Shown here: positions 1 through 13,500 of the stretch, in pieces
Numbering within the stretch: the stretch's first letter is position 1
How the letters are laid out: each line of letters starts with the position of its first letter
Assembly (NCBI GenBank): GCA_032622095.1
Contig: CP136067.1
Span: 82,486,705-82,550,704 of the forward strand
Length of the DNA: 64,000 nt
Direction of reading: 5' to 3'
Origin: Siphonodentalium dalli
Lineage: Eukaryota; Mollusca; Scaphopoda; Gadilida; Siphonodentaliidae
Notes under the pieces: model-generated
What the model was told of the DNA's origin: nothing
The model's input: only the letters and a program-made list of their open reading frames with translations
Databases searched by the model: none
Made by a program: the position numbers and the translations under genes

Positions 1-1388
<1,388 letters not shown>

Positions 1389-1615
1389 ATCAAAGAATGT
1401 CGGGACTGCTGAGTATTACTTCGCACGGGATTTCTGTGGTTGAAACTACTCACGCTCGGAGATCCCGTGCTATCGTACGATTACATAATTTGATCAAAGA
1501 ATGCCGAATTGCTGAGTTAGGCAGAGTAGGGATCAACATACGCCAACAGGCGGTTCTCCTACCAAAGGAGGTATCTACCTCCGAGATCCCGTGCTATCGT
1601 ACTGTTATAATACGG
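1389..1615. repeat. Degenerate tandem duplication (about 110 bp x 2)
   Basis: Two adjacent copies share the words 'tcaaagaatg', 'gctgagt' and 'gagatcccgtgctatcgtac' in the same order (first copy about 1389-1490, second about 1494-1605). Nothing indicates that it is coding. Confidence 0.7.
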
Positions 1616-2442
1616 AACCTGTCCCAATCAGTCTTTATAGCGGGAATTCATGACAACCACCATTTATTTGACCCATATAACATGCATGGAGGATAAACAC
1701 AAAAAACATACCCCCACCCAATATGGAGATAAAGTCAAAGTACGGTCCATAATAGTTTCGTTGTCCCGCCTGGGTCCCCAAACACAAACAACCGGCTCAC
1801 ATGTTCCCATTTCCCGCCAAAACTCAATTATATTTTATAACACGTTGGCATAAAAACTCTTTAGCAGCGGTCGTCAGTAACTGTTGTTTGACTAATACAG
1901 ACTATTATTTCCACCTATAAGGGCATTCTCTAGAATATTAATGACGTTTTATCCTGCGATAAAATCCCATAACACTAACTAAATTACGTGAATATGTAAG
2001 TTCATTAGGCCAAAAACAAAAATGATGCGTGTTTCCCGTAACCCGACCGACCGACTTCAAAACCCCCCGACCCAAGTTCATTTTATTGGTTTTAAATTAA
2101 AAAAATCAATGTATAAACCGACCGACCGCACTGATAACCAAACTATGTACACGTGGTTCCATTTTATCTGATTCACCTCACGAGATAAATAATATCTTTG
2201 ATATATTTATATATTTTTCGCAAAGTCACATCGTCACTCTAACGGAAAGTCAAATTTAATACGATCTGATGCAATACCGGAAAATCACGAGTTATCGTTA
2301 CTCTTCGCTGACCGGAAGCACGTGTTTTTGTTGATATTTACATTAAACATCGATGTTTTCCGCGGTTGATTCGAATTTGAATCGAAATGAATCGATTCGA
2401 ACAAGTTCATCTCAACGATGGCGGTCGCACATGGGGCGATTC

Positions 2443-2515
2443 GAAGTCTCTGGGTGAAAAATGCCACTGAAAATGGAGACGTGTTCTCTTTAATATTTAC
2501 AAGCTGTATAACCAC
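2443..2515 (+). other. Unassigned ATG with good context (possible first exon)
   Basis: An ATG in the context 'caacgatggcgg' opens a 54-codon frame beginning MAVAHGAIRSLW, in a patch with more CpG than its surroundings. No homologue is recognised and no downstream exon was linked. It lies inside the putative 2008-5183 element, so it could equally be transposon sequence or chance. Confidence 0.15.
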
Positions 2516-3124
2516 ATACTACAATCGATGCAATCAGGTTCCTCGTTCGGTGTCCGGTTCGGAGATATATCGTCCGGTTTGATAGCACAAAATACACTGT
2601 TTTTGAATGTCGTTCTCTTTCTCAAGAATTGACAAGTTACTGAATCAGATTTTTGGCGCATCAATTAGAATGGTTTTTCATCACAAGAACACAACAATGA
2701 TCGGATTGCCAGATCACAATTTTACTGGGTGCATACACAATTCAGGATGTGTTGATAAAAATCTTATAAATGTTGTCTCACATTCAATTACCGGTATGTG
2801 ATTTAATCGCTCGTTTCATATATATAAAACCCAGAAATATCATTTACATCTAAATATTAACTCAAATGATAGTTATCTTCCTCATAAACATGCAAGATTT
2901 GCGATCGAAAACTCGGAAAGTTTGTGCTGATTGTTAGCAAGTGCAGGGCTTTGTATTTTTTTTCGCATGCATGTTAATCGCAATTTACAACAGATATAAA
3001 ACACAAAATGAAGCCCATGGAATGACTTTGCATGAACAGGATGTTGTATTGTGGTATGGTTAGATATATTACATATAGAATACCTTTACTTTGTCCATAG
3101 TATGCCACAATTTGAATGGGTACT

Positions 3125-4151
3125 GCGTTATGCAGTAGGTCCCTAGATTTGCGTAGGTCTCCGTAGGTCACTCAATTCGCGTAGGTCCCCGCAGTAATGC
3201 AATATATAGTAGGTCTACATGATTTATTGACTGATAAATAGATTGAGACCCACTAAATGATCATGTTAGATGTTACTTTTCATATATTTTTTATAATTAA
3301 TTTCGAAATCTGATGGGTTTGTTTGCTTAGTGATACTTAGAGGATGAAGCCTAACTAAAATTACGTGATTTCTGATCCGGAAAGTAAGAGGATTATCTTA
3401 CTGGCTTCGGGATAAGATTTTAATTAGAGGATTACTGGATATATTTTTGCATTGATTTAGGTCGCCGTAGTAATGGAAGGGTGCATGCTTTATAGAATAA
3501 GTAATGCCTAATATTATCAATAAGTGAACATATTATATGATATTGCGTTGTTTTTTAAAATTAAATATCTTTCTCCATATACAATTTTAACGGAAAAGTG
3601 TTGATCCATCGCATTTTGTTTCTGAATAAAAAATGTTTCTGAAGCATTAGTTGAATAATTATTATCTGGCTAATTAAGTCATCGTGTTACCTTGTACCAT
3701 GAAAATTATATTTTGAATAAATATTTTTCAGCTCTTGAGTTCATTATTTCCCTCTACTGTTCAATTGGGTCTATTTTATACATGTACACATATATATGTT
3801 TTACACCATTGCTTGTGCTTCATTGTTTTGTCACATAAATCAATGCAAAAATACAATCAGTTATCCTCCAATTAATATCTGTCCACGAAGCCAGTAAGAT
3901 AATCCTCTTACTTTCCGGATCAGAAATCACGTAATTTTAGTTAGGCTTCATCCTCTAAGTATCACTAAGCAAACAAACCCATCAGATTTCGGAAATTAAT
4001 TATAAAAAAACAAATTGCAAAGTAACATCTAACATGATCATTTAGTGGTATCAATCCATAGACCTACTATATATTGCATTACTGCGGGGACCTACGCGAA
4101 TTGAGTGACCTACGGAGACCTACGCAAATCTAGGGACCTACTGCATAACGC
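3125..4151. mobile_element. Large foldback element, about 330-bp arms
   Basis: The left arm (about 3125-3464) and right arm (about 3829-4151) are near-perfect inverted copies around a 360-bp AT-rich spacer. The outer arm is built from repeats of 'gcgtaggtc' and 'ccgtaggtc'. The outermost 10 bp, GCGTTATGCA, is almost self-complementary. No ORF is present. No clean target duplication was found, so the superfamily is unknown. Confidence 0.85.
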
Positions 4152-4495
4152 GTCACCGAATTTGAATTCCACGTGACATGCCATGCATGATTAACTAACT
4201 GATAAGCTACATACTATGATATAGATACCAACACTAACTAGTAATCAACAGAAAACCGACTTGCCACTTCAAATTTTCTGGTTACAAAACGTCCAACAGG
4301 ACATCGAAAGTGGGCCTGTGATAACACAAAATTTCCATTCATGGGGTCTAAGGTCCACTCATGGAGTCTTAGATCCATTCATGGGGTGTTAGGTCCACTC
4401 ATGAATATTCCCAGCTCAAAATTTTGCTTGGTTCAGGGTGTGTGAACTTCAGTTTTAAATAGGGGGTCCTGACATTTCCCAACAAAGACCCTGAA

Positions 4496-4950
4496 GCCAA
4501 CTAATAAATTACTCATCTCTCCCCCGCGCCCCCTAAAATGTTAACTGTCAACTAATAAATTACTCATCTCTCCCCTGTGCCCCCTACAACAACTCATCTC
4601 TCCCCCGCATCACCTACAATGTTAACTGTCAACTAATAGATTACTTATCTCTCCCCCATGCCCCCTACAACTCATCTATCCACCACTCCCCCTACAACGT
4701 TGACTGTTCCCCGCACCCACTACAACATTAACTGTCCACTAACAAATTACTGATCTCTCCCATGTGCCCCCTACAACGTTAACTGTCAATTAATAAATTA
4801 CTCATCTCTCCCCGGTGCCCCCTGCAACTTTAACTCTCACCTCTCCCCCGTGCCCCCTACAACAACTCATCTCTCCAATGCGCCCCCTACAACAACTCAT
4901 CTCTCCCCCGTGCCCCTACAACATTAATTCATCTCTCCCCCGTGCCATGC
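4496..4950. repeat. Degenerate minisatellite
   Basis: At least eight imperfect copies of a 50-60 bp unit contain 'caactaataaattactcatc' followed by 'tctcccccgcgccccctac'. A short related array of 'catggggtctaaggtccact' type words lies just upstream at 4325-4410. An 81-codon frame at 4815-5060 is made of this repeat and is not a gene. Confidence 0.85.
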
Positions 4951-5406
4951 GGACATGTAAACTGCCTATTGTTATCTGTTTTATATGTTTCCCCTCAATA
5001 TATCAGTTTTGTCAGCTATTTGTTGCTCTGTGTCATTGTATGGTGTTTGATGGTGGTTAGGCATGGCCCACACGAGACCATAAAAAAATTAAATGAAAAA
5101 ATTAAATAAAATGAAAAGCCTACCGCCCGCCCCTATTTGTTTTGGGCTCGTTACGGGAAACACGCATTCATTTTGTTTTGGCCTTATGGTCCTAGGGCGC
5201 TAATGGGATATGCTTGTCGTTAGCACGAGATGTCCCGACACGTCACGTGACCAAACTGCCAATGAATTTTTCGGAATTTTTTATTCTAATAAAGCTTTTT
5301 AACGAAGAAATACCTGATTGCCATGTGTTACATAGAACACATACCTAACTAAATGGTATCCTAAGGTAAACACAGGTATATATTATTTCAATTTAAGCAT
5401 TATTAC

Positions 5407-6589
5407 CAGGGTTGTCAAAGTACCGACGGTACCACAACTTTCGGTACCGGTTCCGTACTGATGTTCAGTACCGCAAACCGGGTCAGTATCGGTACTCATT
5501 GAGTGGACTTTTATACAGCAAATAACTTTTGTTTCGTGAGGTTCCATCATCAATTATTCGTTAAGTTCAAGGTTTAGTCAAAGAACGAAAATGAAAATCT
5601 CAACAACATTTACGATTAAGTTGTTGTCTGCGGCGGTTTTCGGCAAGTCGCAAAGGGAGGATATTTTAAAAGACGGAATACAGAGTGGAACGAATGTAGA
5701 CATGTATGTTTGACTACTGGGTCGGCTAACATTGTAGACTTATCTGGATACACGGTACACCACTTTATTTGTGTGGAAATTAATTAGAGAACTCACTAAT
5801 CGGCCATATTACTTGCATGTTGTAATTTCATAAATGATGTCACCCAATGAAACCAAAGTCATCTCCAGTAAGCATAGTTGTAGTTGGCTAGTTCGAAAAT
5901 TTGAAATAGATTTAGAGAGAAAATAGTCAAATACTCTGTGTCTGTGACATTAACTTTATAGCACAATAAAAGTTAAAACAAGGGAAAATAAAACTCAATA
6001 GATGTCACCCATGTGATCATAAGCATAATTACGTCATAATACTCTGCCCTGGTTGCCCATGCCTCCATGTCACGACTCACAAGTCACAAATATCCCGTCA
6101 TTCGAGTTCTACAGTGTCAACATCCATGTCATCATATATATCCATCGATGGTAATTTGGGTGTTTGGTAAATTGGCACTTTTGCGCCTTGTGAACTTGTC
6201 GGTGCCCAAGCAGCCCAACAGACTCCTCTCAAATGATGCATGTGTCATAAATTTATACAGCGAAACGGCACGTGCATAATTGCATCCGGCCGCATCCAAG
6301 AAATGCAGTTATCACAAGCGCCTACACAATGCATGCATTCTGTCAATTTAGTGACAAGTTGTCATAGTGCGGCATACGGTGCCTTTGATGGTTGAATGTG
6401 CTAATGATATCACGATGACCAATCGCAGTTTTGTTTGGCGCGATGTTGAGTGGCTTAATTAACCCTTTATATTTGTTAAGATGTATATTAATAGAAATCA
6501 ATAATCAGTACCGAGAGCCGTCGGTACTCGACATCAGAACCGGTACCGATTTAATTCCTGATTACCGCCGGTACCTATTGACAACCCTG
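5407..6589. mobile_element. hAT-like non-autonomous transposon (1183 bp)
   Basis: The inverted termini are CAGGGTTGTCAA. A perfect 8-bp target duplication ATTATTAC lies at 5399-5406 and 6590-6597, diagnostic for hAT. Subterminal DNA at both ends is packed with 'GGTACCG' type words, probably transposase-binding repeats. No transposase ORF is present. Confidence 0.92.
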
Positions 6590-6597
6590 ATTATTAC

Positions 6598-7775
6598 GCG
6601 AGTTATGCCGGTGATATTTTGCCTAATTTCGATGTATTTTGGTCACATGATTTTTGTTTTGATCACGTGATAATTGTTTGCACACAAACCAGACGATCCA
6701 TGCGTATTTGTGTAAATTAAAAAAAATATCTTTTTATATATTTTGATTAAATTGTGTTAATTCAGAAATGTTGTGAAATATTTGAACTTGCCGCGGTACG
6801 ACACTTACATAATGATAGTGTGTGGAAATAATAGTAATATGATTTTTCGGGCATTATGGTTTATGATTAACAGCCCTCGTGCCTATTAGCTTATAGGCCC
6901 TCTGGCTGTTAATCATTCCTATCGGGCCGTTAAGAAACCATAATGCCCTCAAAAATCATGTTATTGTTATATTGACAAGCTACGTGTTCCGAGTTTGAAT
7001 GATTTCACTAACATTCGTATTTCGCCGCTATAAATATCTCCTGCAGACAAACCCTGCAGTATATATGACATCACATCGCACACACAGTTTTACGATTGAA
7101 AGAATACATGGAAAAATCAGTTTCGTTTTCACGGAAGCTACTTGAAATTCTAGGAAATACTTAATTCAATTCTCCCAGCTAGGTAGTATTGGATAGATGC
7201 TTTTTAGTGTTTAGTTTCATTATACCTGTCGGAATCTTATTGTAAGTTATAAATTTTTAAACACTAAGTTGTAGCTTGATATAGTCTCATTAGTCTTCAA
7301 TCAGACGGCAGTCTTACGTGCGTAATTACATGATTAATTATCTGGATACCATCAACAGAATTAATGCACCCACGGAAAATGATCGACTTGCGTAATATAC
7401 GTAGCTTTGGATTGCTTTGTGTGACACACAGGTGCAAGGAAATGGCTACTATTCAGTGTCAAATAACAAAATTTTCGCGCGTTATGTGTTTCCCCAATAC
7501 GGACTCATTAATTTCCCCTTGGCGGAAACCCTGACTTAATGTTTTATTGGTAACAATAGTAATGCCATGGGTATATATACATAGTATTAATTAACACAGC
7601 AACAAATTAGAATAATAACGTGAATATATGATGAAACATACGAACATTTATTGATTAAAAACAAGTTAAAACAGTAAATATATACAGTTTACATGATAAA
7701 ACATCTGATTATTTAATGATTAAAAACAAGATAAATCATGGAAAAATCAGTCAATACATTATTTATTTATTAATA
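6598..7775. other. Intergenic with a nested palindrome at 6839-6959
   Basis: Arms 6839-6862 and 6935-6959 pair ('gggcattatggttt' against 'aaccataatgccc'). Inside them 6863-6875 pairs with 6904-6916 ('atgattaacagcc'). The remainder is AT-rich with no gene seen. Confidence 0.7.
7762..7771 (-). promoter_or_regulatory. Overlapping AATAAA poly(A) signals
   Basis: The plus-strand complement 'tttatttatt' gives two overlapping AATAAA motifs on the minus strand, just downstream of the stop of the putative exon at 7776-7979. Confidence 0.3.
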
Positions 7776-7979
7776 TTAAAACATTGCGTTGGTCTTCTTG
7801 ATATCGGTTTCGAGGTCCCTCGCCGCTACTGCTACCTCGATATGTGCAGCATCTTTTTGGAGCACTTGGATGAGCGGGTAGAACGACAATCTGCTCCCCA
7901 TTCCATGTTTCAACCCAGATATATATACCAAATTTCGTTCATATCCATTGAGAAACAACGGCATATCGCCACATAACAC
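7776..7979 (-). CDS. Possible 3'-terminal exon of an unidentified gene
   Basis: On the minus strand an open frame reads through 'LSFYPLIQVLQKDAAHIEV' and ends in TAA at 7776-7778. It is followed within about 10 nt by overlapping AATAAA signals (complement of 7762-7771), an arrangement typical of a terminal exon or a retrocopy. The stretch is richer in GC and CpG than its flanks. I do not recognise the protein. No convincing acceptor or upstream exon was found; the frame has no ATG near its 5' end and simply runs in from upstream. It could be a gene fragment, the tail of a transposase, or chance. Confidence 0.3.
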   Translation of the reverse strand: MLCGDMPLFLNGYERNLVYISGLKHGMGSRLSFYPLIQVLQKDAAHIEVAVAARDLETDIKKTNAMF

Positions 7980-8004
7980 ACCACTTACAACTTTTATTTG
8001 GAAC

Positions 8005-8092
8005 CAGCCTCGGCTTACACTTTTTAGTGTGTTCCCCTTTAAAAGCCTGGCCTCGGCTTACACTTTATAGTGTGTCCCCCTTTAAAAGCTTT
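8005..8092. repeat. Tandem duplication (about 44 bp x 2)
   Basis: 'gcctcggcttacacttt' followed by 'tagtgtgt' and 'ccctttaaaag' occurs twice in direct order. Confidence 0.85.
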
Positions 8093-8430
8093 ATGGATAT
8101 CGCCGTTTTGTGAATTCGATAAAACTTTAAAAGAGACCACACTCCACCATCCACATGCAGTCATTGAAGATCCTTGACATACGGTACAAATTACAATATC
8201 AATGATGCCATTGATGATAGATGTAGATTGTAATCCAGAATCAAATGTCACAAAAATTATTCCAAAGCAGTGTCGTACTACTAGTAAATCGGTGCCACCT
8301 GCTTACGAAAGGAGTGTAGGCTGACGGCTGTGTATTTTAGAAGTAAACACAAGTGTAATTGTGTAGCCTATATTAATAAGCTTACAAGTACCATGTCAAA
8401 TTATTTGGTATGCACCATGTATGTAAAAAG

Positions 8431-9499
8431 TAGGGTCCTGCGAATTGGAGATTTTGATCGAATCGAATATCGAATCGAATTCAGGAAATCGAATCGAATA
8501 TCGATTCGAATCACATCTGTATGTTGTATTCTCAATTGGGCATGTTTTGTCAACGATTAGACGATTTGTGAAACGTTCCATGAACTACATGCACGAAGTT
8601 AAATCATAACTTATGTGGCGATGAACCGTCATTTGCAGCCAATACTTCAATTGATAATTGATTAAAATGTCCAAGCGGCCGTCACGACAATTAATATATA
8701 ACCACTAAACGGATTATTGGAACTAAAATCATGCAAAATTTGTACAGATTGCATGTGCATGCAAAATTGCAAATCAACATTCGGAATCACCCGTTGTTAT
8801 AAACTTGAAGATGCAACAATAGTCGCAGTGTAGTCTGTTTATGTAGTGCTGGATGCTTCTTGGACAGATGATTCCATAGGTGGGTCGTGTCCCAGATGCT
8901 TGCGATTAATACACCATGTTGCATTCATCACATGTGTAAACCTGCAGCTTTATCATGTTTAAAATAAACATGAATAACGGATGATGTTTTGTCAAGTGTC
9001 AAAGAACGCTCCGAATTTGAAAGTAAACTCCAAAAGAAAACACCGCCAAAATGCAGTTTTCGATGCTGGGAACACGTGTTGTTTAAATTCTGAGCTATAT
9101 TACATAACGCGGAATCTGAGACGGATAGACCGCGGATAACGCTAGCAGTTGATCAGTCTCATAGCTATTATAATTTACGCGCGTCGTCGGTCCATCGGCG
9201 ATCTTCAAGCTTTTGGCTACCATGTTCAAAGATAGAAATCAGACGTATTTAGTTGTCCTATAGTGGCTAATTGCTGTCTATACATATTTAATATATATAA
9301 TCGCGATGTACAATGAGAATTATAAGGTACATATATACATCATTTTCTGTAATTAAATGGCACAAAACAGCTAAGATCGACGTGTGCACCTGCCCGTAAA
9401 CAGCCTACTTTTCCATCAGTGTATATTCGAAATTTCGAGTTGACAATTTCGAATCGAATTTGACTTTCGAATCGAATATCGAATATTCGCAGGACCCTA
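8431..9499. mobile_element. hAT-like non-autonomous transposon (1069 bp)
   Basis: The inverted termini are TAGGGTCCTGCGAA. The flanking 8-mers are GTAAAAAG (8423-8430) and GTAACAAG (9500-9507), matching at 7 of 8 positions. Subterminal DNA is dominated by 'ATCGAATCGAAT' words on both sides. No transposase frame is visible. Confidence 0.88.
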
Positions 9500-9821
9500 G
9501 TAACAAGTTTACAACAAGATTTGTTGGGGGGAAAAAACTAAATCGACCTGTCTTCCAAAATTACTACTAGTAGTACTGTACACAAAATTAAATAAGCCTT
9601 GTGCAGGGTGGAAAATCATCTGTAATTTAATAAACGTGCATGCACATTTATTCCAGACACAAGAGTAATCATGCTGGCATATGATACAGCGATGCTCATA
9701 TCAAGCAACCTGTTTAACAAGGTGATGGGCCGGTACTTAACACAGTCATACCAAGAGTACACTGCATTTATCATTTTTTACTGTGGTGGAGGGAAATTGA
9801 CCTGCTGTACTGGGTGGTTTC

Positions 9822-9915
9822 TGATGAATGGCAACAAGCCATATTTCCGACTAAATCCTGAAAAGTTACCCATAATTCTGCTGTGGTTAAGGAGTCGATT
9901 ATTTAGAGCTTTACT
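9822..9915. mobile_element. Half of a Tc1/mariner-like MITE (family H)
   Basis: Only the right arm is present, from 'gatgaatggcaacaagcc' through 'ctgtggttaaggagtcgat' to a terminus resembling ACTG-TA. It matches one arm of the complete copies at 12384-12580 and 49626-49839. Confidence 0.8.
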
Positions 9916-10060
9916 GTATTTCAGACTCTTTTGGTCTGTAATCATTGTCATGGGAACACGAAATGGGAGTCTGTGACTTAAAATTTTATGTATAATATTT
10001 TATGTACTTAAAAGCTTATGTTATTTTAATAACTTATTTTAAACATTTTCTTTCAAGCAG

Positions 10061-10574
10061 CATCAAGATGTCTGAACAGAATGGAGGCACGCAGTTTTCT
10101 AGTCCAGATCTGACCTACAAACCTGTAAATATTCAAAAAACGCCATGTAGTTCATCAAAGAAGCAACCACCAAATTGTAGAAATGAGCTGTTCATCAAAT
10201 CTGTGCAACTCAGTCCTTTCGGAAAAGGCTATATACCATTCACATCAGACACTTGTTCCACAGATGGTAAACAGTCCTCACCCAGTTTATTTAGAACTCC
10301 GACACTTCAGTCAGACAGTGTGCATAGAGGACATGGGGACCCGATGACGTCAACTCCACAACGAGTCAAGGCCACTCCAGGCAGTTATAAGACAACTCCA
10401 AATTCACATAAGTTCGGACATATGCATGGTGATATACAATTATCATCGCCAATGATTCATGCAACACCAAGTGATAAAATATATAATCCGTTTGATAAAC
10501 TAGACAGAGTACATATCCCAGAGTTCAGTCCTGGTTTGTTCACAGTTCATTCCACTCCATCATCTGGTGAAAAG
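10061..10574 (+). CDS. BORA: BORA coding exon 1
   Basis: The acceptor 'tttcaagcag' ends at 10060, leaving 7 nt of 5'UTR before the ATG at 10068, so at least one upstream non-coding exon is implied but not located. It encodes residues 1-169. The donor is gtaagt at 10575, phase 0. The exon holds 12 S/T-P dipeptides and the conserved NPF box near its end. Confidence 0.9.
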
Positions 10575-13500
10575 GTAAGTGTTTGTTCCAATTATCACTC
10601 ATTGTTCACATTTACTGTTACCTTGTATATCATAATATTTACATAGTCTGGACACCACTTTCCGTGAGTAAATACACTAAATTTAGTCATATGTTTCATC
10701 CTTAATAAAATACATTTAATAAATATGTCACGTGAACTGAAGTCTAAATTCATAAACAATATATATATGGCCAGAAGTATGACCATATAAATTTTTCTTT
10801 GGCCATTGGCAATTTGGACACCAACAGCGTGAACACTGCCAAAGTAAATAACCAATGCTGATTGCTTCATAAGGCCAAAAAAAATAATACCTGTGTTTAG
10901 GGTTAGATGGTCTAAATAATTAGGGTACCGTAGGTAGGGATCTTTAAATTGTTTTTTTTATTTTATTCTGAATTCCATTGGGTCATTGACAATTTAATCT
11001 AGAAAGCTTCACAATTCAGATAAAAAAAATTGAATGGTTCAAAACTAAATACAGTTATCTTGAATTAGTCAGAGCACTAGACTAATAAAACTTCTAAAAG
11101 TTTTTGTAGGAGAGGTTTGAAAATGGGTAAGATACCTATCGATGCCTTTCCCACTGAATTTTGTTTTTATCTGTGTCTACAGTCCCATAAAAAGTTTTGG
11201 GTAGGCACCTTTTTCTAGGGTAGGTAGGGAAACCCTAAAGGTATTTTTTTTTGGCCTAAGCAAAATAGTGTTTCATATAAATTATAATTTTGCAATCAAT
11301 GGATGAGTCAGTTACAGACCCTTTATTTTAAACCCAAACTTCATCTTGACATTTATAATGGTTTGTGAGTGTAAGCTGTGTTTTTTTTTATCAAATTGTT
11401 TAAGAGAATTACATGTGGGCCACATGAACTGGATTATGTTTTACAGAAAAATGACATACTGGTAGATACATGTATCATTGTATGGTAATGCTCAAACTGT
11501 CAAAGTAATTGACCACTTAACCAGGCCTGGAAATCTCAAGGCGGGCTGCCCGCCTACAGCCCGCCTAGAATTTTCCAAGGTGGGCTTTTTATAGCCCGCC
11601 TCGTCTACGACAGGACATTTATTATTTAGTTATTTTATTGTGTTTAATGAGTAAAATACTGCCTCTAAATCGTAATTATATTGTACAGTGTGTGCATGCG
11701 TGACCTGATGGTAATGTCAAATGGGAATCATTAAATTCCGGAACGAACTGTTTCGTAAATCAGATCTTTTGATTGATTCTCACACATTTTAAGAACAAAA
11801 TAAATTATTTCTCTTCATAAGATTGAGCTTACTGTATATTTCACTGGATAAAATCAACACATGTTTGTGGATAGTGAGAACCAAATGTCATTGTCTCAAT
11901 TGAGTTCAACCTTTTGTTCCGTTTCCGGTTCCTATCAGTGAAAATTGTATGTCTCCAAGTATTCTTGTTTACACTGTTATTCAATTATTAAAGTTCAGAA
12001 ACTATTCTCTATGTCCCCAATTGCAAACACCCAGTAAATCTATAGAGCGACTTGACCGCTGGAAGCAGCAGTCTGCGATCGGTGATGGAATATGGATTAC
12101 TTTGAGAAATAAAGCAGTCATTTGTAACTGTATTCAAGTGTAAATATATTGGATTTAATATTGTTCTTGCTTGTGTATTTTATGTAAAATTACACTTTCA
12201 TGGAGAATGCTTTTAACATGGACAAACTCACCCAATTTCGTTGCATGGGTTGGACACCGACTGACAAATTGTTGAGTACAAACACGCTTTCATTTTGTTT
12301 CTGGTTCAAATCTAGGAGGCATATCTAGGCATATCTAGGAGGGCTATTAATAGCCCTCCTGGATTTTCTAGACCGCCAGATCTGCTTAACCACATCAGAA
12401 TTATGGGAAATTTTTCAGAATTTAGTCGGAAATATGGCTTGTTGCCATTCATCGGAAAGCTATCGGCGAGAGCTTTCCGATGGATGGCAACAAGCCATAT
12501 TTCCGACTAAATCCTGAAAAATTACCCATAATTCTCCTGTGGTTATAAAGTGGTCAATTACTTTGGGCATTACTGTATGGTCATTCTACTGATTGGAACC
12601 CTGAACACATTTATTTAAAAAATAATTCCTGTTACGATTATGTTTAGGCAGTTACAACCAAAATGTTGTAAGACAAACTCTATAAGGAGCACTTGTTATA
12701 GTAATTTGTCTTCAAAGTTTTCAATTATAACTCATAAACTGAATTGAAACGAGTTATTTCTTATAATTTAATGGTACCCAATGCCTTCACACTGTAGAGG
12801 TGTAGCGATACGCTTAGGCCACGATACGTATCGCGATACTAGGATCACGATACGATACGTATCGCGATACATGCATGTTATATATATAATTAGTAGTATC
12901 AGTGAGGGGGTCCTCATTAAGACATTAACAAGTTTGTAGATCTATGTGACACTATTGACAGTTTGACACAAATACAATATGTTCCATATAAAATTGGGTT
13001 AATGAGACTAAACGAGTCATTATGAGTGTGATATAAGTTATTGAGAACCCTCGTTCATGGGACGTCCACCGGCGTCCGGACATCATATTGTACTTATCAA
13101 ATCGTTCTGTATCCATAAATCCCCAATATAATTTATGCCATGTTTGAGACTTTGAGTAACTTCTACAACAAACAAAGAAGCTATCTTATATTTCCATGAT
13201 CAACTTTCACAAATATCCAACACAAGAGACTGCATGAAAAGAGTCAAAATCCAACTCTTCAAAATAAATTCTATCGTCAACAAATTTGTCCTTGACATTA
13301 GATCAATTTAGTTCAGTTTACATGCATATTTTAACGTCCATAAGTGACCAATTTTCAGTTTTTCTGTGCGACGATAATGCGACTACAGAGTGTGCTATGT
13401 AATATTTTTGGGGCTCGTGGCGCTCGTTATATGATAGACAAGATATTTATATCATGTACCATATCATATAACCATATGCGCCTTCCCGTGCGCGAATAAA

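Larger units (their letters stand above)
2008..5183. mobile_element. Putative PIF/Harbinger-like DNA transposon, non-autonomous
   Basis: The ends are inverted repeats of about 35 bp. The left end reads GGCCAAAAACAAAAATGATG and the right end is its imperfect complement, sharing 'GCGTGTTTCCCGTAAC'. Both ends are flanked directly by TTA (2005-2007 and 5184-5186), the 3-bp target duplication typical of PIF/Harbinger. No transposase or Myb-like ORF is visible inside. The interior holds a 1-kb foldback (3125-4151) and a minisatellite (4496-4950). The superfamily assignment is an inference from TSD length and sequence. Confidence 0.6.

Noticed and set aside
4815..5060. 81-codon frame on the plus strand
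   Set aside because: Made of minisatellite units; no splice sites or similarity.
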